64,000 nucleotides of DNA from Acanthosepion lycidas. Lineage: Eukaryota; Mollusca; Cephalopoda; Sepiida; Sepiidae. Shown here one piece after another: positions 9,511-19,833 of this stretch (positions are counted from its first letter, which is position 1; every line of letters begins with the position of its first letter). The translations under genes were made by a program, and so were the position numbers. The stretch lies in NCBI GenBank assembly GCA_963932145.1, contig OZ010581.1, forward strand, positions 85,434,479-85,498,478, given 5' to 3'. The notes below the pieces were generated by a model, which saw nothing but the letters and a program-made list of their open reading frames with translations, was not told the DNA's origin and ran no database searches.

Positions 9511-10769
9511 GCCAATAAGTAAAGCACAAACAATTAAGAGACGCCTACAAATTTCCTGGAAAATTGGTCAGGGCCTCATTTACTGAATACATTCCCGAGC
9601 AAAACTCAGGATTCGTGAGCCGAGCACCGGCTGTCAAATAGCGATAAAAACGGCTCGTTAGCAACCATCAGCGACCATATCTTCAACGACACAGTCAGTG
9701 ACAGCCAAAGAAAGACAGTCAGCGAACCAAATCAGGCCTCGATCAACAACATAGACACACGTACCATGACAATGCGTCAGTCAGCGATGATTTTTCTACA
9801 GACAACGCCACGACGAAAGTAAGTCTTGTCTTGTATACACTCCCTAATGGATATTTATGTATAATAAGTGTCAGAAGCTTTCTACTAATTCAATCTGTAT
9901 TCAATTTGGCGAAAATTCCTTCTGCAAAGAATAGGAATGACGTAATAAACAAACATTTCGTCATCTTGAAAAATCTGAGCAACCACTAATTTTATTATTT
10001 GTTTTGTTGTTGTTTTCTTTTACATAAATTGCCGAGGCCGCCCATTCTGCACATTCATGACTCCCAAGGATTCTAGTCTATCTAGTGCACGGTTTGTCAC
10101 ATCTACCGCACTATATGAAACAAAGTGTGTTGGTATTTTGCCCGTTTAAGTTTGCCAGAAAAGGTAAGTAATTACCGCCGTGGAAAAAAAAGGACAATTC
10201 AGTGACGTGAGAGGGCGTGACAAAAAAGAATGAAATCAAACGTTTGAAATTCAAACCTTTTATGAGTATAGCAGAAGAATGAGAAGAAAGGAGAAAGGTT
10301 TACAATAATAGTGTTCAAAAAATGGTATTTTGCGGACTTATCTTGTCACAGTAAAGAAATCTCCTGGTAACAGTTCTTTGAGATATTGTCATTTGTTGTT
10401 GTTGTTATGACGGTGGTGGCGCGGCAATGCCTCGGTGTCCGATCTTACTGAGTTTCTTTAGGATTGAGAATATATTTCTTCAAGTGAAGTAGGCGTTACA
10501 ATCCCGGATTTGTTGGTGAAGTTTTTTTCCGAGAGCAGTTTTTTGTACGTGCTACTCGTTGAAAGCTAACGTGGAAAAGAGGAAGAAAGATTCAAAAGGA
10601 GCGCTCATATCGGGACGAAGCAGCTTCAGTAAGGTGCCTTCTGACTGCTTCCTTTTCAGCCAGTCACAGGGATCATTGCAACTACGCCAAGTGGCACGTT
10701 CAAAGTAGGGTTACTGTGAAAGAGTCGTAATAATTTCAATAAACGTTTAGGTTTAAAACCCGGAATGGC
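9511..10769. other. About 1.26 kb without a recognisable gene
   Basis: No open frame over 60 codons and no motif I recognise. Two good splice-donor-like sequences (GAAAGTAAGT at about 9805 and AAAAGGTAAGT at about 10158) are present, but no matching exon evidence supports a gene. Confidence 0.5.
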
Positions 10770-11200
10770 TCCATTTAGATGTGAACTTACTTTGACATTT
10801 GTGTATTTTCCCAAACCTCTCGAAAAACAACAGGGAAACTATTTTATACGACATTTACAATCTTCGCTAGACAATTTAGCTATGAGTTTTTTATTACTTT
10901 TTTTTTATCCCTGCACATCTTTTGAATGTGATGTGTCTTCTGTAATTTTGGAATGGGCATTTGTTTTTAAAATGTCTGGCACCACACCCGTGGCATGGGC
11001 CAGGTCTTTTACATTGATTTTTTCTTTCTCGTTTAACCGTCTGGATGACTACTTCTTTGCCTTCAATTTTGTCGGTAACATTTAATATCCGTCGGCATTC
11101 TTCCGCAGCACTTTGCAGCGTTAATTTTTGGTATTGTTCTAGCTTTGAAAGACTACACGAACGTATTTCAAAGTCCTTGATAGATTCAACACTTTTACAA
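10770..11200 (-). pseudogene. LTR retrotransposon gag C-terminus with zinc knuckles
   Basis: The minus strand, with a frameshift, reads ESIKDFEIRSCSLSKLEQYQ, TLQSAAEECRRILN, then CHGCGARHFKNKC and, in the next frame, LQKTHHIQKMCRDKKK. This is the end of a gypsy-type gag: the conserved LTLQ...AEECRR(I/L)xN segment followed by two nucleocapsid zinc knuckles (CxxC...H...C), the second having lost its cysteines. In intact elements these bind the element RNA for packaging. The fragment abuts the LINE endonuclease piece at 11205 on the other strand. Confidence 0.65.
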
Positions 11201-11204
11201 AAAA

Positions 11205-11368
11205 TCAGTAAATGAAGCTAAAATTCATGAAATCTTAAGACAACTCCCTACCCTTTTATGATACTAGGGGATTTTAACCGTTACAGCATTATGTGGGGTT
11301 GTAAAGACACAAACCAAAAAGGAAGGACATTACAAACAATAATTTCTAACAACGATTTACATATCTGT
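11205..11368 (+). pseudogene. Jockey-type LINE endonuclease fragment
   Basis: The plus strand encodes, over a frameshift, LRQLPTLL, a GDFN-like segment (ILGDFNxYxxMWGCKDTNQKGRTLQTIISNNDL in intact relatives; the GDFN box itself is altered here). That is the C-terminal part of the apurinic-like endonuclease of Jockey/CR1 LINEs, which nicks target DNA for reverse transcription. The fragment stops where Penelope-like copy A begins. LINE RT sequence resumes at 12341. Confidence 0.65.
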
Positions 11369-12340
11369 CTATATTTCTGAGATGAGGTATTATGTACACT
11401 ATGTACATTATTCGGACTATTGTCCTCATTATTGTTGTCATATTTATCACAACGTTTCGGCCGTTGTACGCCCCTGCCTTCTTCAGGTGGTTGGAATGTC
11501 GAACTGAACCCTTTATTTCGCTCGCTGGGGTAGACTATTCTAGTTCCACGTGCCATGTTTAATGGATGTCAGTTATCTCCTGTTAATTCTCCTCTCCAAG
11601 TTCTCCACTGCCTTAACTCACATTGTCACTGGATCTAACCAACGCCTTTATCCATTGTACCATGTGTCCTTAAGAACATCTATGTATGAATTTCTTGGAC
11701 TTATAAACTTAATGTCTTCGGTAACGATTTTTTACTAGTGTTCATATTGAAATTTTTGCTATTATCATTGCGTGTTTTTTACCAGAGCTCATATTGCAAT
11801 TTTCGTTGTTATTATTGCTTTTCTCTGGCACTTCTTATTACTAGTTCCCATATTGTATTCATTTCTATGTTTGGTCGGCTCAGGAGATTTTTGTGGCCTA
11901 GCATATGTGCTGATTCCTTAAGTTTACGAATTTTCCAATGATGTTCTTTGTCTATGATTTCAACCTGATCCCACAGAGGGCGGTGATCTCTCTTTTCTCT
12001 CCATATGTTGTCAGCCACGCCTGATTTTGCCACTTCCCGTCGTGTTACAGTTTTTTGGTGTTCTTTAAGCCTTACATTAAGAGAGCGGCATGTCTCCCCT
12101 TTCTGCAGCTGCACGATATGGCGTATACACAGTCTTTAGTCATGTTCTCCTCTATGGCGGGGTTAAGACCTCGGGAGAGATATCTGCGAAGTGTCATCCA
12201 GCTTTTGAAGGTTGTCCTGATGTTATATGGACCGCAGATCCTTTGTATTTTCTCCGATAACCACTTCACATAAGGCAAGCAAACTGTTTTCTGGGTGTTG
12301 TCCTCTTCTTTTACCCACCTATTTGGTATCTTGAAAGACC
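11369..12340 (-). mobile_element. Penelope-like element, copy A (3' part with GIY-YIG endonuclease)
   Basis: Read from 12340 down, this encodes KTVCLPYVKWLSEKIQRICG, PYNIRTTFKS, IEENMTKDCVYAISCSC and, after a frameshift, YKGETCRSLNVRLKEHQKT-like sequence, then IIDKEHHWKIRKLKESAHML. The VYAIxCxC ... GETxRxLxVRLxEH pattern is the GIY-YIG nuclease fused to Penelope-type RTs; the RT itself is missing. The 3' end shares a conserved terminus (TACCTCATCTCAGAAATATAG) with copy B and, more diverged, with copy C. It is inserted in the LINE: EN lies to its left and RT to its right. Contains at least one frameshift; not functional. Confidence 0.85.
11450..11488 (-). other. Conserved 3' motif of Penelope-like copy A (hammerhead-like core)
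   Basis: CTGAAGAAGGC, a 14-nt spacer, then GGCCGAAACGTTGTG. The same block lies at the same place in copies B and C. It resembles the CUGANGA...GAAA core of a hammerhead ribozyme, but base pairing next to the core is imperfect. Confidence 0.45.
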
Positions 12341-13031
12341 AGCATAAACCGCGCCTAAAAGGAAGGCTGACTAAATTCATAAAAAATTCCCTGGAAGACT
12401 GAAGATTTCAAATCTGTATAGGAACTACCCTATCAGAACTGCAAAATCAAGAAGAAGGCGTTTCACAGGGAAGTATTCTTTATGTGGCTCTTTTCTGCGT
12501 CAAAATTAATTCCATAGTTAAATCTCTAAGCCCAGAAATGAGATGCTCCCTATATGTCGACGACTTGCTAATAATGTACAGATCTCGATATATGCGCATA
12601 TCATAGAAAGACAACTCTAGCAATACTTCTAGAAAATACAAAAATGGGCCATTGAAAATGGCTTTACCTTTTCCAAAACGAAAAAATTAATAAAATTGCA
12701 CATCGACCTTTGTTTAAAATTTGACGAAACAGAAATCCCAGTATTAGAACAACACAAGTTCTTTGGCGTTATCTTTGACAAATATTTCACATTCATTCCC
12801 TATTTAAAATATTTAAAAATAAAATTTATTATAGTCCTCCAACTTCTGCGTGTGATATCTCATACTGAATGGGGAGAAGATCGACAAACATTAATTAAAT
12901 TATACAGATCACTATTTCGCTCAAAACTGGATTATATATGGGGCGGCCAGAAAATCATACCTAAAAATACTCAACGCAACTTATCTAGGTACGTGGGGCT
13001 TTTAGGACATCCGCAGTGGGAAGCGTCCTGA
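12341..13031 (+). pseudogene. Jockey-type LINE reverse transcriptase fragment
   Basis: The plus strand translates, over several frameshifts, as LKGRLTKFIKNSLEDRRFQI, a (P)QGSIL-like block (SQGSILYVALF), CSLYVDDLLIMYRS (the catalytic YxDD box, near 12550) and, in the open frame 12696-13031, LEQHKFFGVIFDKYFTFIPY with LIKLYRSLFRSKLDY. This is the palm and thumb of a Jockey-group LINE RT. It lacks the first third of RT, which would lie where Penelope-like copy A is now, so the insertion came with a deletion. Ends near 13031 after a degraded C-terminus. Confidence 0.8.
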
Positions 13032-13370
13032 GTATTAAGTTTAATTGTATTCTTAATGATCACTTGGAAGCTTAAAAATTACTTGATATAGGCGCTTTAA
13101 ATCTATGTGCACAAGTAAGATATAACTCTATCGGATATAAATGCTTAAGAGCATGAATCAGAACAATAACATCACCATTCTTGACCATGCGAACATTAAA
13201 TCTGCAGGGGTTTCTGAAGTGGAAATATATATAAAATTTACGGGTAAAGAAAATTTTGTTTGATTCAATTAATTTTATAATACCTTCTTGAACAACATAA
13301 GCGACAAAACAATACGCGCTCTTAGGTGTCTGTAAAATAAAGGTAGTCTGTCCCGGACTGAAGCTGGGGG
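13032..13370. other. Unassigned stretch between two LINEs
   Basis: A 116-codon open frame on the minus strand (13422-13072) faintly recalls a LINE ORF1 (VVQEGIIKLIESNKIFFTRKF), but the match is too weak to call. Confidence 0.35.
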
Positions 13371-15545
13371 ATTCCCTAGAGATAGCCCTAGCTAGACAGG
13401 CTCTGGAGCGATCGGCTAGCAAGCGCTACCAGGATCAAGTAGATAGACATAGGTTAAATAAGATGTCTAACGAAGCCGTGAACATGGGCGCGCAGAATTG
13501 CGCAAGGAACAAATCCGTCGATGTTCCGATCAATACACTCGGCAACATTTCCAGAACCGTTTTATCAAGGAACCTGATCTCCGTGACGTAGTATTTCGCA
13601 GCTATTTGGTCGACTTTCCTTGACTCTCGAGGTTGAGATCACGGATGTCGAAGTTGACTTGTGGTGAAGGGTCGGCAGTGGCAAGTCTCCGGGAATTGAT
13701 AGTCTGCCCTACGAATTGTAATTGAGGCTGTCGCATATATTTGTTCCGATTTTGACAGTCGTGTTCGACAACTGGTCCAGGCAGGAGTTCATCCTCGGCC
13801 GAATCTCCAGGGTTGTGATCACGCTGTTGAAGAAGGTCAAGCACGATAGGGACACTTAGATGAATATAGGCCTATAAATTTACTCAACACGGATATAAAG
13901 ATTGGGGACAAGATCCTGACGGAATGTTTGCAATCAGTTGCAGAGATTCTGATGGGACCGGAGTAAACTTGTGCTATGAAAGTCCGAACAATTCAGAGAA
14001 ATCTGCATCTGATACGCACGGCCCTAGAAGGCGTAAAAGACTAAAATAGAACCGCGCAGATCAGTCAAAGGAATTCGATAGGGCTGGCCATCACTACTCG
14101 GCTGGTGTTCTACAGGCCACCGGAGTAAAACCCGATTTCTGCAAGTGGATCAGCCTCCTGTATCGCTTCCCCAATGCAAGTGAACGGGAAGCGGTCGAGC
14201 GCTGTCTCGGTCGGCATGCCAGGATTGTCCGCTGTCGTCTATACTTTACACTTTGGCGTTGGAGCCCTTTCTTCGCTGGCTAAGGGTCAGGACGTGCAGT
14301 CCTGGCCTACGTGGAATTGGTGTCCTTGGTGGAGATCGAGCCAGGGTATCCACGTACGCCGATGACGTATCCATTTTCGTGTCCTGGCGCAGTGACATTG
14401 AGGTGGTGCAGAAGGCGATTGAACAGTATGAGAAGGTCACGGGTGCCAATATTAATCGCAACAAGTACTCCTGCCTGTGGTTAGGTACTTGGAAGGACGT
14501 TGCTCTTTCGGGATCCTTCAGTTGAACGGACGGTCCCGTTCACATTCTTGGAGTGTGGTTCGGGCCAGGCCTGTAGTTGAAGAAGAATTGCTCAAATGTA
14601 CTGGCAAAGGTCGGAGCATCGGTCTGTACTTGTTCCGAAGGCAGTTGTTCTTAAAGGGTAATACACATGTGATCCCAATACATCTTTCCCTCATTCATTA
14701 CCGGTTGTCAGTACACCCTCTCTGCGAGGGCCGAGGGAGGGCGATCGAGCGCTTACTGTTTTTTATTAGGGGCTGGCGCAAGCCGATGGTTCGTAGAGAG
14801 TCCTGTGTCCAGTGTCCGTGTCATGGTGGGCTTTGCATGCCAGATTTGGAGTGTCATCAACACGCCGAGAGGTTTGTTTTCCTACGCCTCGCATTGACAG
14901 AAGACTCGCTCTAGGCGAGGAACGTTAGGGTCGCCTTCTTTAGCCTTACCATCATTCCTCCCAGTTCCGAGGCTAAATGCCGTTGTAAGTCCTGGAAACA
15001 GTCTGAATGCTTGCACAAGTGTCGATTGGACCCCTTCCCTGGTTAAGCTAGACTCCTTATTTACCAAGTTAATGTAATTGTTATTTCTGGCCTGCTCCCG
15101 ACATTCTCTTTTGTTATGCTCCATGTCAAGATTACCAACCTCCCTAGTTTGTTTTTTATTCCCTCTTTTTATCTTGACTGGATCAGTTTTTATCTCCCCA
15201 CTCCACAATTTATTTTGTCCCTCTCTCACCTTTAGTGAGTGAGTGGATTGATTTTGCTTATTGGCAGAATACAGCAGCCACTCTTGTTTTTTGTGGGATG
15301 GACGGGGACTATTATCATATCTTATTTTTTAGTTTGAATGTTTTGTTGTATTTTTTTTCGTTATTGGGTTCATCCACTTCCTCTTTATCTCGTGCTATAT
15401 ATTCTTATATATTGTAAAATTTTTAGGTCACGGATGTTTTAGTAGGACCCCCCTCCTCATTTTGAATATGCGGTGTTGTGGTGTATGTCGGATGAATGAA
15501 GATGAATGCATTTTTGTGGTGATTGAGTAAATTACAATGAATGAA
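13371..15545 (+). pseudogene. Tx1/L1-like LINE, copy 1 (ORF2 remnant and 3' UTR)
   Basis: Broken ORF2 on the plus strand. Recognisable pieces in order: LEIALARQALERSASKRYQD (linker before RT), PINLLNTDIKIGDKILTECL, TIQRNLHLIRTALEGVKD, VNGKRS, ALEPFLRWLR, YADDVSIFVSWRSDIEVVQK (catalytic YADD at about 14360), LKGNTHVIPIHLSLIHYRLS and GGLCMPDLECHQHAERFVFL. This series is typical of L1/Tx1-type LINE RT. Many stops and frameshifts occur. From 14930 a 3' UTR shares long blocks with 36590-36830 (copy 2), including GGCAGAATACAGC. It ends in ATGAATG-type repeats at about 15545. Confidence 0.8.
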
Positions 15546-15658
15546 TGGGTCGCGAATCAAATTAGCCTTGTTTAGGATAGTCAGAGACGATCAACCTCCC
15601 CGTTCGGCCAGGTGCCAAAATTGTATTTTACACAATAAATATACAGTAGTTGAATGAC

Positions 15659-15705
15659 GCTTGGATTCACTTCAAGTCTCTCTTCAGTTACCAAAACTTA
15701 CGACA
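15659..15705 (+). repeat. Inverted repeat, left arm
   Basis: 47 bp that match the reverse complement of 17301-17347 at 43 positions. The two arms enclose the gag fragment at 15798-16200. Possibly two oppositely oriented LTR pieces of related gypsy elements. Confidence 0.85.
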
Positions 15706-15797
15706 ATTCACTCAACTACTAGTTTAATGGCTGAATGATTCGAATATAGGATAACGATCTAAAAGTCACCATAGGTCACCTGCTGCAACAAAAAAAA

Positions 15798-16200
15798 ATG
15801 ACGTCATTGGCGTATTGTTTTTACGAAATATGCCGAGGATTACGAGGAAAAAATCCTCACAAGCTTAGAGCCCTCATAAGCTGTGTCAGCCCTACTGCAT
15901 TCGAGTTTATCGAAAGTTGTTCAGACTACAACACAACACTAGCTAAGTTAGACACCATTTTTATTAAAAGCTCAAAGGAGATTTTTGTAAGACATTTACT
16001 TGCTACAAGAAAACAGGAACCTAACGCAAATCTGGATAACTTCTACAGGGGACTCAAAAAACTAAGATGGGAATGCAATTTCAAAGACCGTACAGCCAAA
16101 CAATGTGGGGACGAAGCTATGCAAGACACTTTTATTAGTGGAATATACTCCAACAATACGTCAAAGACTGCTGGAAAATAAAGAGACATAGGACATGCCA
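15798..16200 (+). pseudogene. Ty3/gypsy gag fragment
   Basis: An open frame of 127 codons contains SSKEIFVRHLLATRKQEPNA, LDNFYRGLKKLRWECNFKD and CGDEAMQDTFISGIYSNN. This is the conserved capsid segment of a gypsy gag (RHxLxTRKQxPGExLxxFxxxLxxLxxxCxF ... RDxFIxGLxSxxIRQRLLE). The conserved IRQRLLEN continues in the next frame at about 16157, so a small indel ends the frame; a stop follows soon after. Downstream pol is absent. Confidence 0.8.
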
Positions 16201-17059
16201 AGTCTCAATCCGTACCGCTTATATGGAGCGATAGTGCGAAATGGAAAGTGAAGGGAGTTGGAGTTAAGGCGAGGCTCCATTCTGCTACCACTCTAAGAAG
16301 GGGGCTATGCTATACAACCCCTAAATTTGGAAAGTTACTCGAGTAAACATATTTTTAGAATATGAGATTTTAGAAAAAGCTTAAGGTGAGGGGTAACTGA
16401 ACCCGAGACCCTGGTCAACCCTATACTTTTCACACGCAGGACTCCATATAAGCAGGAGGTTTGGACGACTTAGCGCGTCCACACTCTACTGCCACTGGAA
16501 TACGCATCATTTTCTGAGACCTCCTGACCAAGACATTGTTCCAACCCTGAAGATCAGAAATTTAAATTACTACTAACACATGCTGCAAACTCCAAAAGTA
16601 GATCCCAGTGTCATTTCATTATAACAATGAGTGGGAAGGGATAAAATCGATGTATACAACAAATCATATATAAACTAAATCGTTGTTACATTTTTAACCC
16701 GAGTTAATTATTTATTTCTAAGAATGTTTTTGTATTGCCCCTAGCCGTCGACTTCACTTCAATTTATTTTATCAGCGATTTCTTCATATCCTCTGAGATC
16801 AAAAATACAACGTGGCAGAGGAGTGAATGATCATGAAGGGGACGAACGCCAACTAGATGAAGTGGAACCGTGCTTATCATCCCAGAATCAGCGGCAAACC
16901 AGCAACGCATTAATGAGTGAGGAGACGGCTAGATGGTAACCACGGTGGTTTGAAGGAACCTGAAGACCAATGCGACCCTGTGAGGTTCCTATCTTTTGTC
17001 ATGAGATCTCTGGCAACAGAGTTGGTTTTAAAGTTTGGTGCGGATTTTATAGACGTTAC
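16201..17059. other. Unassigned stretch
   Basis: No recognisable coding sequence. Probably non-coding remains of gypsy elements; LTR or untranslated origin is possible. Confidence 0.45.
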
Positions 17060-17165
17060 TGAAGGCACAGAAGGCACATCTTCTGATGTAATCATCGATT
17101 TCAGTTGATATTCCTTGGCCATCACACCGATGCTTTAGCTCATTCTCTTGTTGCGGGATTCCCCT
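17060..17165 (-). pseudogene. Possible gypsy integrase zinc-binding remnant
   Basis: The minus strand reads GISTEIDDYIRRCAFC, similar to the end of the HHCC domain of gypsy integrases (WWPGxSxEIExxVxxCxxC). The histidine pair is not clearly preserved. Weak. Confidence 0.35.
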
Positions 17166-17300
17166 CTCTGTCTGTAAAGTGTATTGATGATTTATAGTAA
17201 ATATTTATGAGTTCCTCGAACACTGGGCCCGCAAACATTGTGAGTCCAGGTAAAAATAATTACCAAAAAATAATTTAAAACAAACGACAATTAATGCATA

Positions 17301-17347
17301 TGTCGTAAGTCTTGGTAACCGAAGATAGACTTGAAGTGAATCTAAGC
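17301..17347 (-). repeat. Inverted repeat, right arm
   Basis: Reverse complement of 15659-15705 with four mismatches in 47 bp. Confidence 0.85.
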
Positions 17348-17481
17348 CTTACACAAGTACAGACTCCAAGAATCATTGAACAATTGACTATTTATAGAAA
17401 GGAGGGGAGAGCGCTAACTCACGTGATATTTAAATAGTTTACGACACTTTCCCTCATAGAAAATAAGGACATATTTTTTAT

Positions 17482-17485
<4 letters not shown>

Positions 17486-17512
<27 letters not shown>

Positions 17513-17513
17513 A
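17486..17513. repeat. (AT)n microsatellite
   Basis: About 28 bp of AT repeats. Confidence 0.95.
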
Positions 17514-17779
17514 TGTTTTTTAATTACCAATCACTCGGATTCTTTTCTTACATATGATACGTTAGCGCATGTCGTAAAAATAGTAACGGTAAGTTAAGAT
17601 TTTCGATTTTCTTTTCACTTTTCTGTCTTGTTTTATTTACACTGATTACAAAACTTTTCATTAAATTTTATCAAACCCGTATAGGGGGCTTTGATATACG
17701 GTTTGATCTTCGAAGTTAGTCCATATTAGCTATCGTCAGTTCTGGATATTAATTTTCTGTTTGAAAACTTTCAGTTTCA

Positions 17780-18350
17780 GTCGATGACTCATCTAGAGTA
17801 GGTGACGACGGGGGCATGTGCCGGACTACTACTTTCTTCTGTGGCGAAACTGTATGAGATTCGTGATGTTTACCGAAGTAGTGAGGGTTCTGATTGATCA
17901 GGACAAGGAACCAAACTCGTGCAGGTACAATTGATTGTCTTCTGTCAGGAAACTTGATGTTGGCAAAAGTCTGATTGCTATCAATCAGTTCAACTTTATC
18001 TACTAAGGAGTTGTCTTGCTAGTACGGACAAATCGTCTTAAAAGTATTGGTTCAGGTTTCATTAACTAAGATGAGAGTGAGCTCCCACGAGTAATACGCA
18101 TTTGAAACTTGAAGAATTGCTCACATGGTGTACAGTTAGTAGCTATACACAAGTGAGATAGAATAGAATTAACATATTGTAGCAAAATTCGTTCCTAGTG
18201 TTTTTCCGTTAGTTGCCGAGACCAAAGAATCAAGCGAATAGTTTTCCATATAGCCCCAATATATTGTTCAACCTGACCGTTATCTCTGGGGTGATAATTC
18301 ATTTTATTCGCATGCGATTGGCTAATAAATTACTACCACCTCTGTATAGG
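17780..18350 (-). pseudogene. Ty3/gypsy integrase C-terminal half
   Basis: From 18300 down the minus strand reads NYHPRDNGQVEQYIGAIWKT, IRLILWSRQLTEK, CIATNCTPCEQFFKFQ, WLMKPEPILLRRFVRTSKTT and QTFANIKFPDRRQSIVPAR. This matches the end of a gypsy integrase core (third catalytic Glu in DNGQVEQ) and its C-terminal tail with the PxxVLLRRFVRxSKxDPLVDxVEL motif. Internal stops and frameshifts are present. On the minus strand an LTR-like sequence precedes it at 18424-18900, but that repeat lies on the wrong side to be its 3' LTR. Confidence 0.75.
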
Positions 18351-18423
18351 ACAATTTAGCCATCGCAGTCGTTCCTTTGAAACTTTTGTTTCTGAGCATA
18401 CTTACCTATTCTGTTTAGTACCT

Positions 18424-18900
18424 GTGTAGCGATTGGTTAATTTTTAACCAATCACATATTTTTAATGTAAGATCAAGTTTTCCCGCGGTTCCGTGGGAGC
18501 CTACATCTTTTTCTTAAATAGGTCGAGTAAGATCCAGTAAGATCCCAGCCGTCAACACAAATCCACGATCTTGCTCATCACACTCTAACGCACACACAGA
18601 CACGGAATTTCGTAACTACAATCAACCAGAACTTTGTTGATTCAAACCAGTTTATTCAAAACACATTTCAAGCATTTCTTGGTGTTATTCATTCTTCACA
18701 TATTAACTTTGCTCTAACAATTATTTCGGAACATTTATCTCATAAGAGAACTTCAAACGGTTGATTACAATCAATCTACAGTCAAAGGGAAAGAAGTTCC
18801 TTCTCTTTAATCTACACATGTGAATACAATTTTATTTCATGCTTGTTGTATTTTATTCAATATATATTTGTTGGTTAACAAATTGGTGTTTTTTTTATTA
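18424..18900 (+). repeat. LTR-like repeat (family LTR-C)
   Basis: Begins TGTAGCGATTGG and contains an inverted CCAAT pair (GATTGGTTAATTTTTAACCA), then a TTTTCCCGC motif, a TTTCTTAAATAGG TATA-like box, ACACACAGACAC and a run of A/T-rich sequence. The same ordered motifs occur at 44310-44520. A 27-bp block CAACCAGAACTYTGTTGATT plus CAAACC is shared with 22226-22252. It looks like a promoter-bearing LTR; the 3' boundary is a guess. Confidence 0.5.
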
Positions 18901-19431
18901 TTACTTGAATCCTGTACGTGGAAGAATCATTAATATAAATAGTAGTAGTACCTATATATTTGATGTTCCTGCTATATGAATCGACCCGACGCTATATTTG
19001 GTACGTACGCTACAAACCCATCGTTAAGAAATGCTTGTAATGTAATGTTTTTTACGCTATAAGTAAGTAACATTTGTTTGAAATAAGATTAATTTAACTT
19101 TAAATTTTCTAATTTTACTCAAATAACATGTCACAAATCGATAATTTAATTTTGAAAGAATTTTAAACCTGATAAATTTCTTTGTTTACAAATTTCTTAA
19201 AAATTAAGAAAATGTCCGCTTTTAAGAAAATTTTAAAACATCGAGGAATTATTTAACATTCCAATCTATATAATTTCTACCTGAAATAAATCCGAATATA
19301 TTACTTACTGGAAATAATAAATTTAATCATTTAGCTTTCAATTAAAACCAGAATAAAATCTTCAAGAATGCTTTTTCATTTTAAAAATTGTAATTTAAAA
19401 GTTAGGTATCGAAAATTCAGTGGATGTATCT
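18901..19431. other. AT-rich stretch, nothing recognisable
   Basis: Very AT-rich, without open frames or repeats that I can link to other parts of the window. Confidence 0.5.
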
Positions 19432-19552
19432 ATAACTACCTATTATCGATTGATTACTTTTCTCGCTACATGGAAATAGCCGGTCTTAATCGTTAATCCG
19501 TTGACAAAGAACAATATAATCACTAAGATTAAAATGTCTTTGCTAAATGGGT
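19432..19552 (+). pseudogene. Gypsy integrase core fragment, left part
   Basis: Plus strand: IDYFSRYMEIAGLN, then a degraded spacer, then NVFAKW. This is the integrase core segment between the first and second catalytic residues (DYFSRYIEIA...xFARWGIP). The continuation SDSEENGGQFNS lies at 21720, beyond an inserted LTR and Tc1 element. Confidence 0.65.
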
Positions 19553-19578
19553 GTGTGATGATGATCATCATCACACAC
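19551..19578. repeat. Perfect 28-bp palindrome
   Basis: GTGTGTGATGATGA followed immediately by its exact reverse complement, with no loop. It lies at the left end of the inserted LTR-B sequence and runs into ATAC repeats. Confidence 0.95.
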
Positions 19579-19833
19579 ATACATACATACATATATACAC
19601 AAATTCAAATTATACAACCACAAGCATTCATTGTGTAATGCGACAATTTTATAATCGCTATATTTTCGTGTAGTCGATTTTGTGCACTTTTGGGAGAATC
19701 GGATCCCAGAAGTTTTCCCAAAGATTCCTCGCTTATTCGTCAATGCCAACCAATCAGATTGTCTGCACGTGAAGAATGATTCTTCCCGCGCTGTCCTTTC
19801 GGAGCCGATGATCACCTATATAAGCAAAGAATA

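Noticed and set aside
9805..10165. Two strong splice-donor-like sequences (GTAAGT)
   Set aside because: No acceptors, open exons or coding similarity near them; GTAAGT is expected by chance.
13072..13422. 116-codon minus frame, possible LINE ORF1
   Set aside because: Only a faint resemblance over about 40 residues and no zinc knuckle; not strong enough to annotate.
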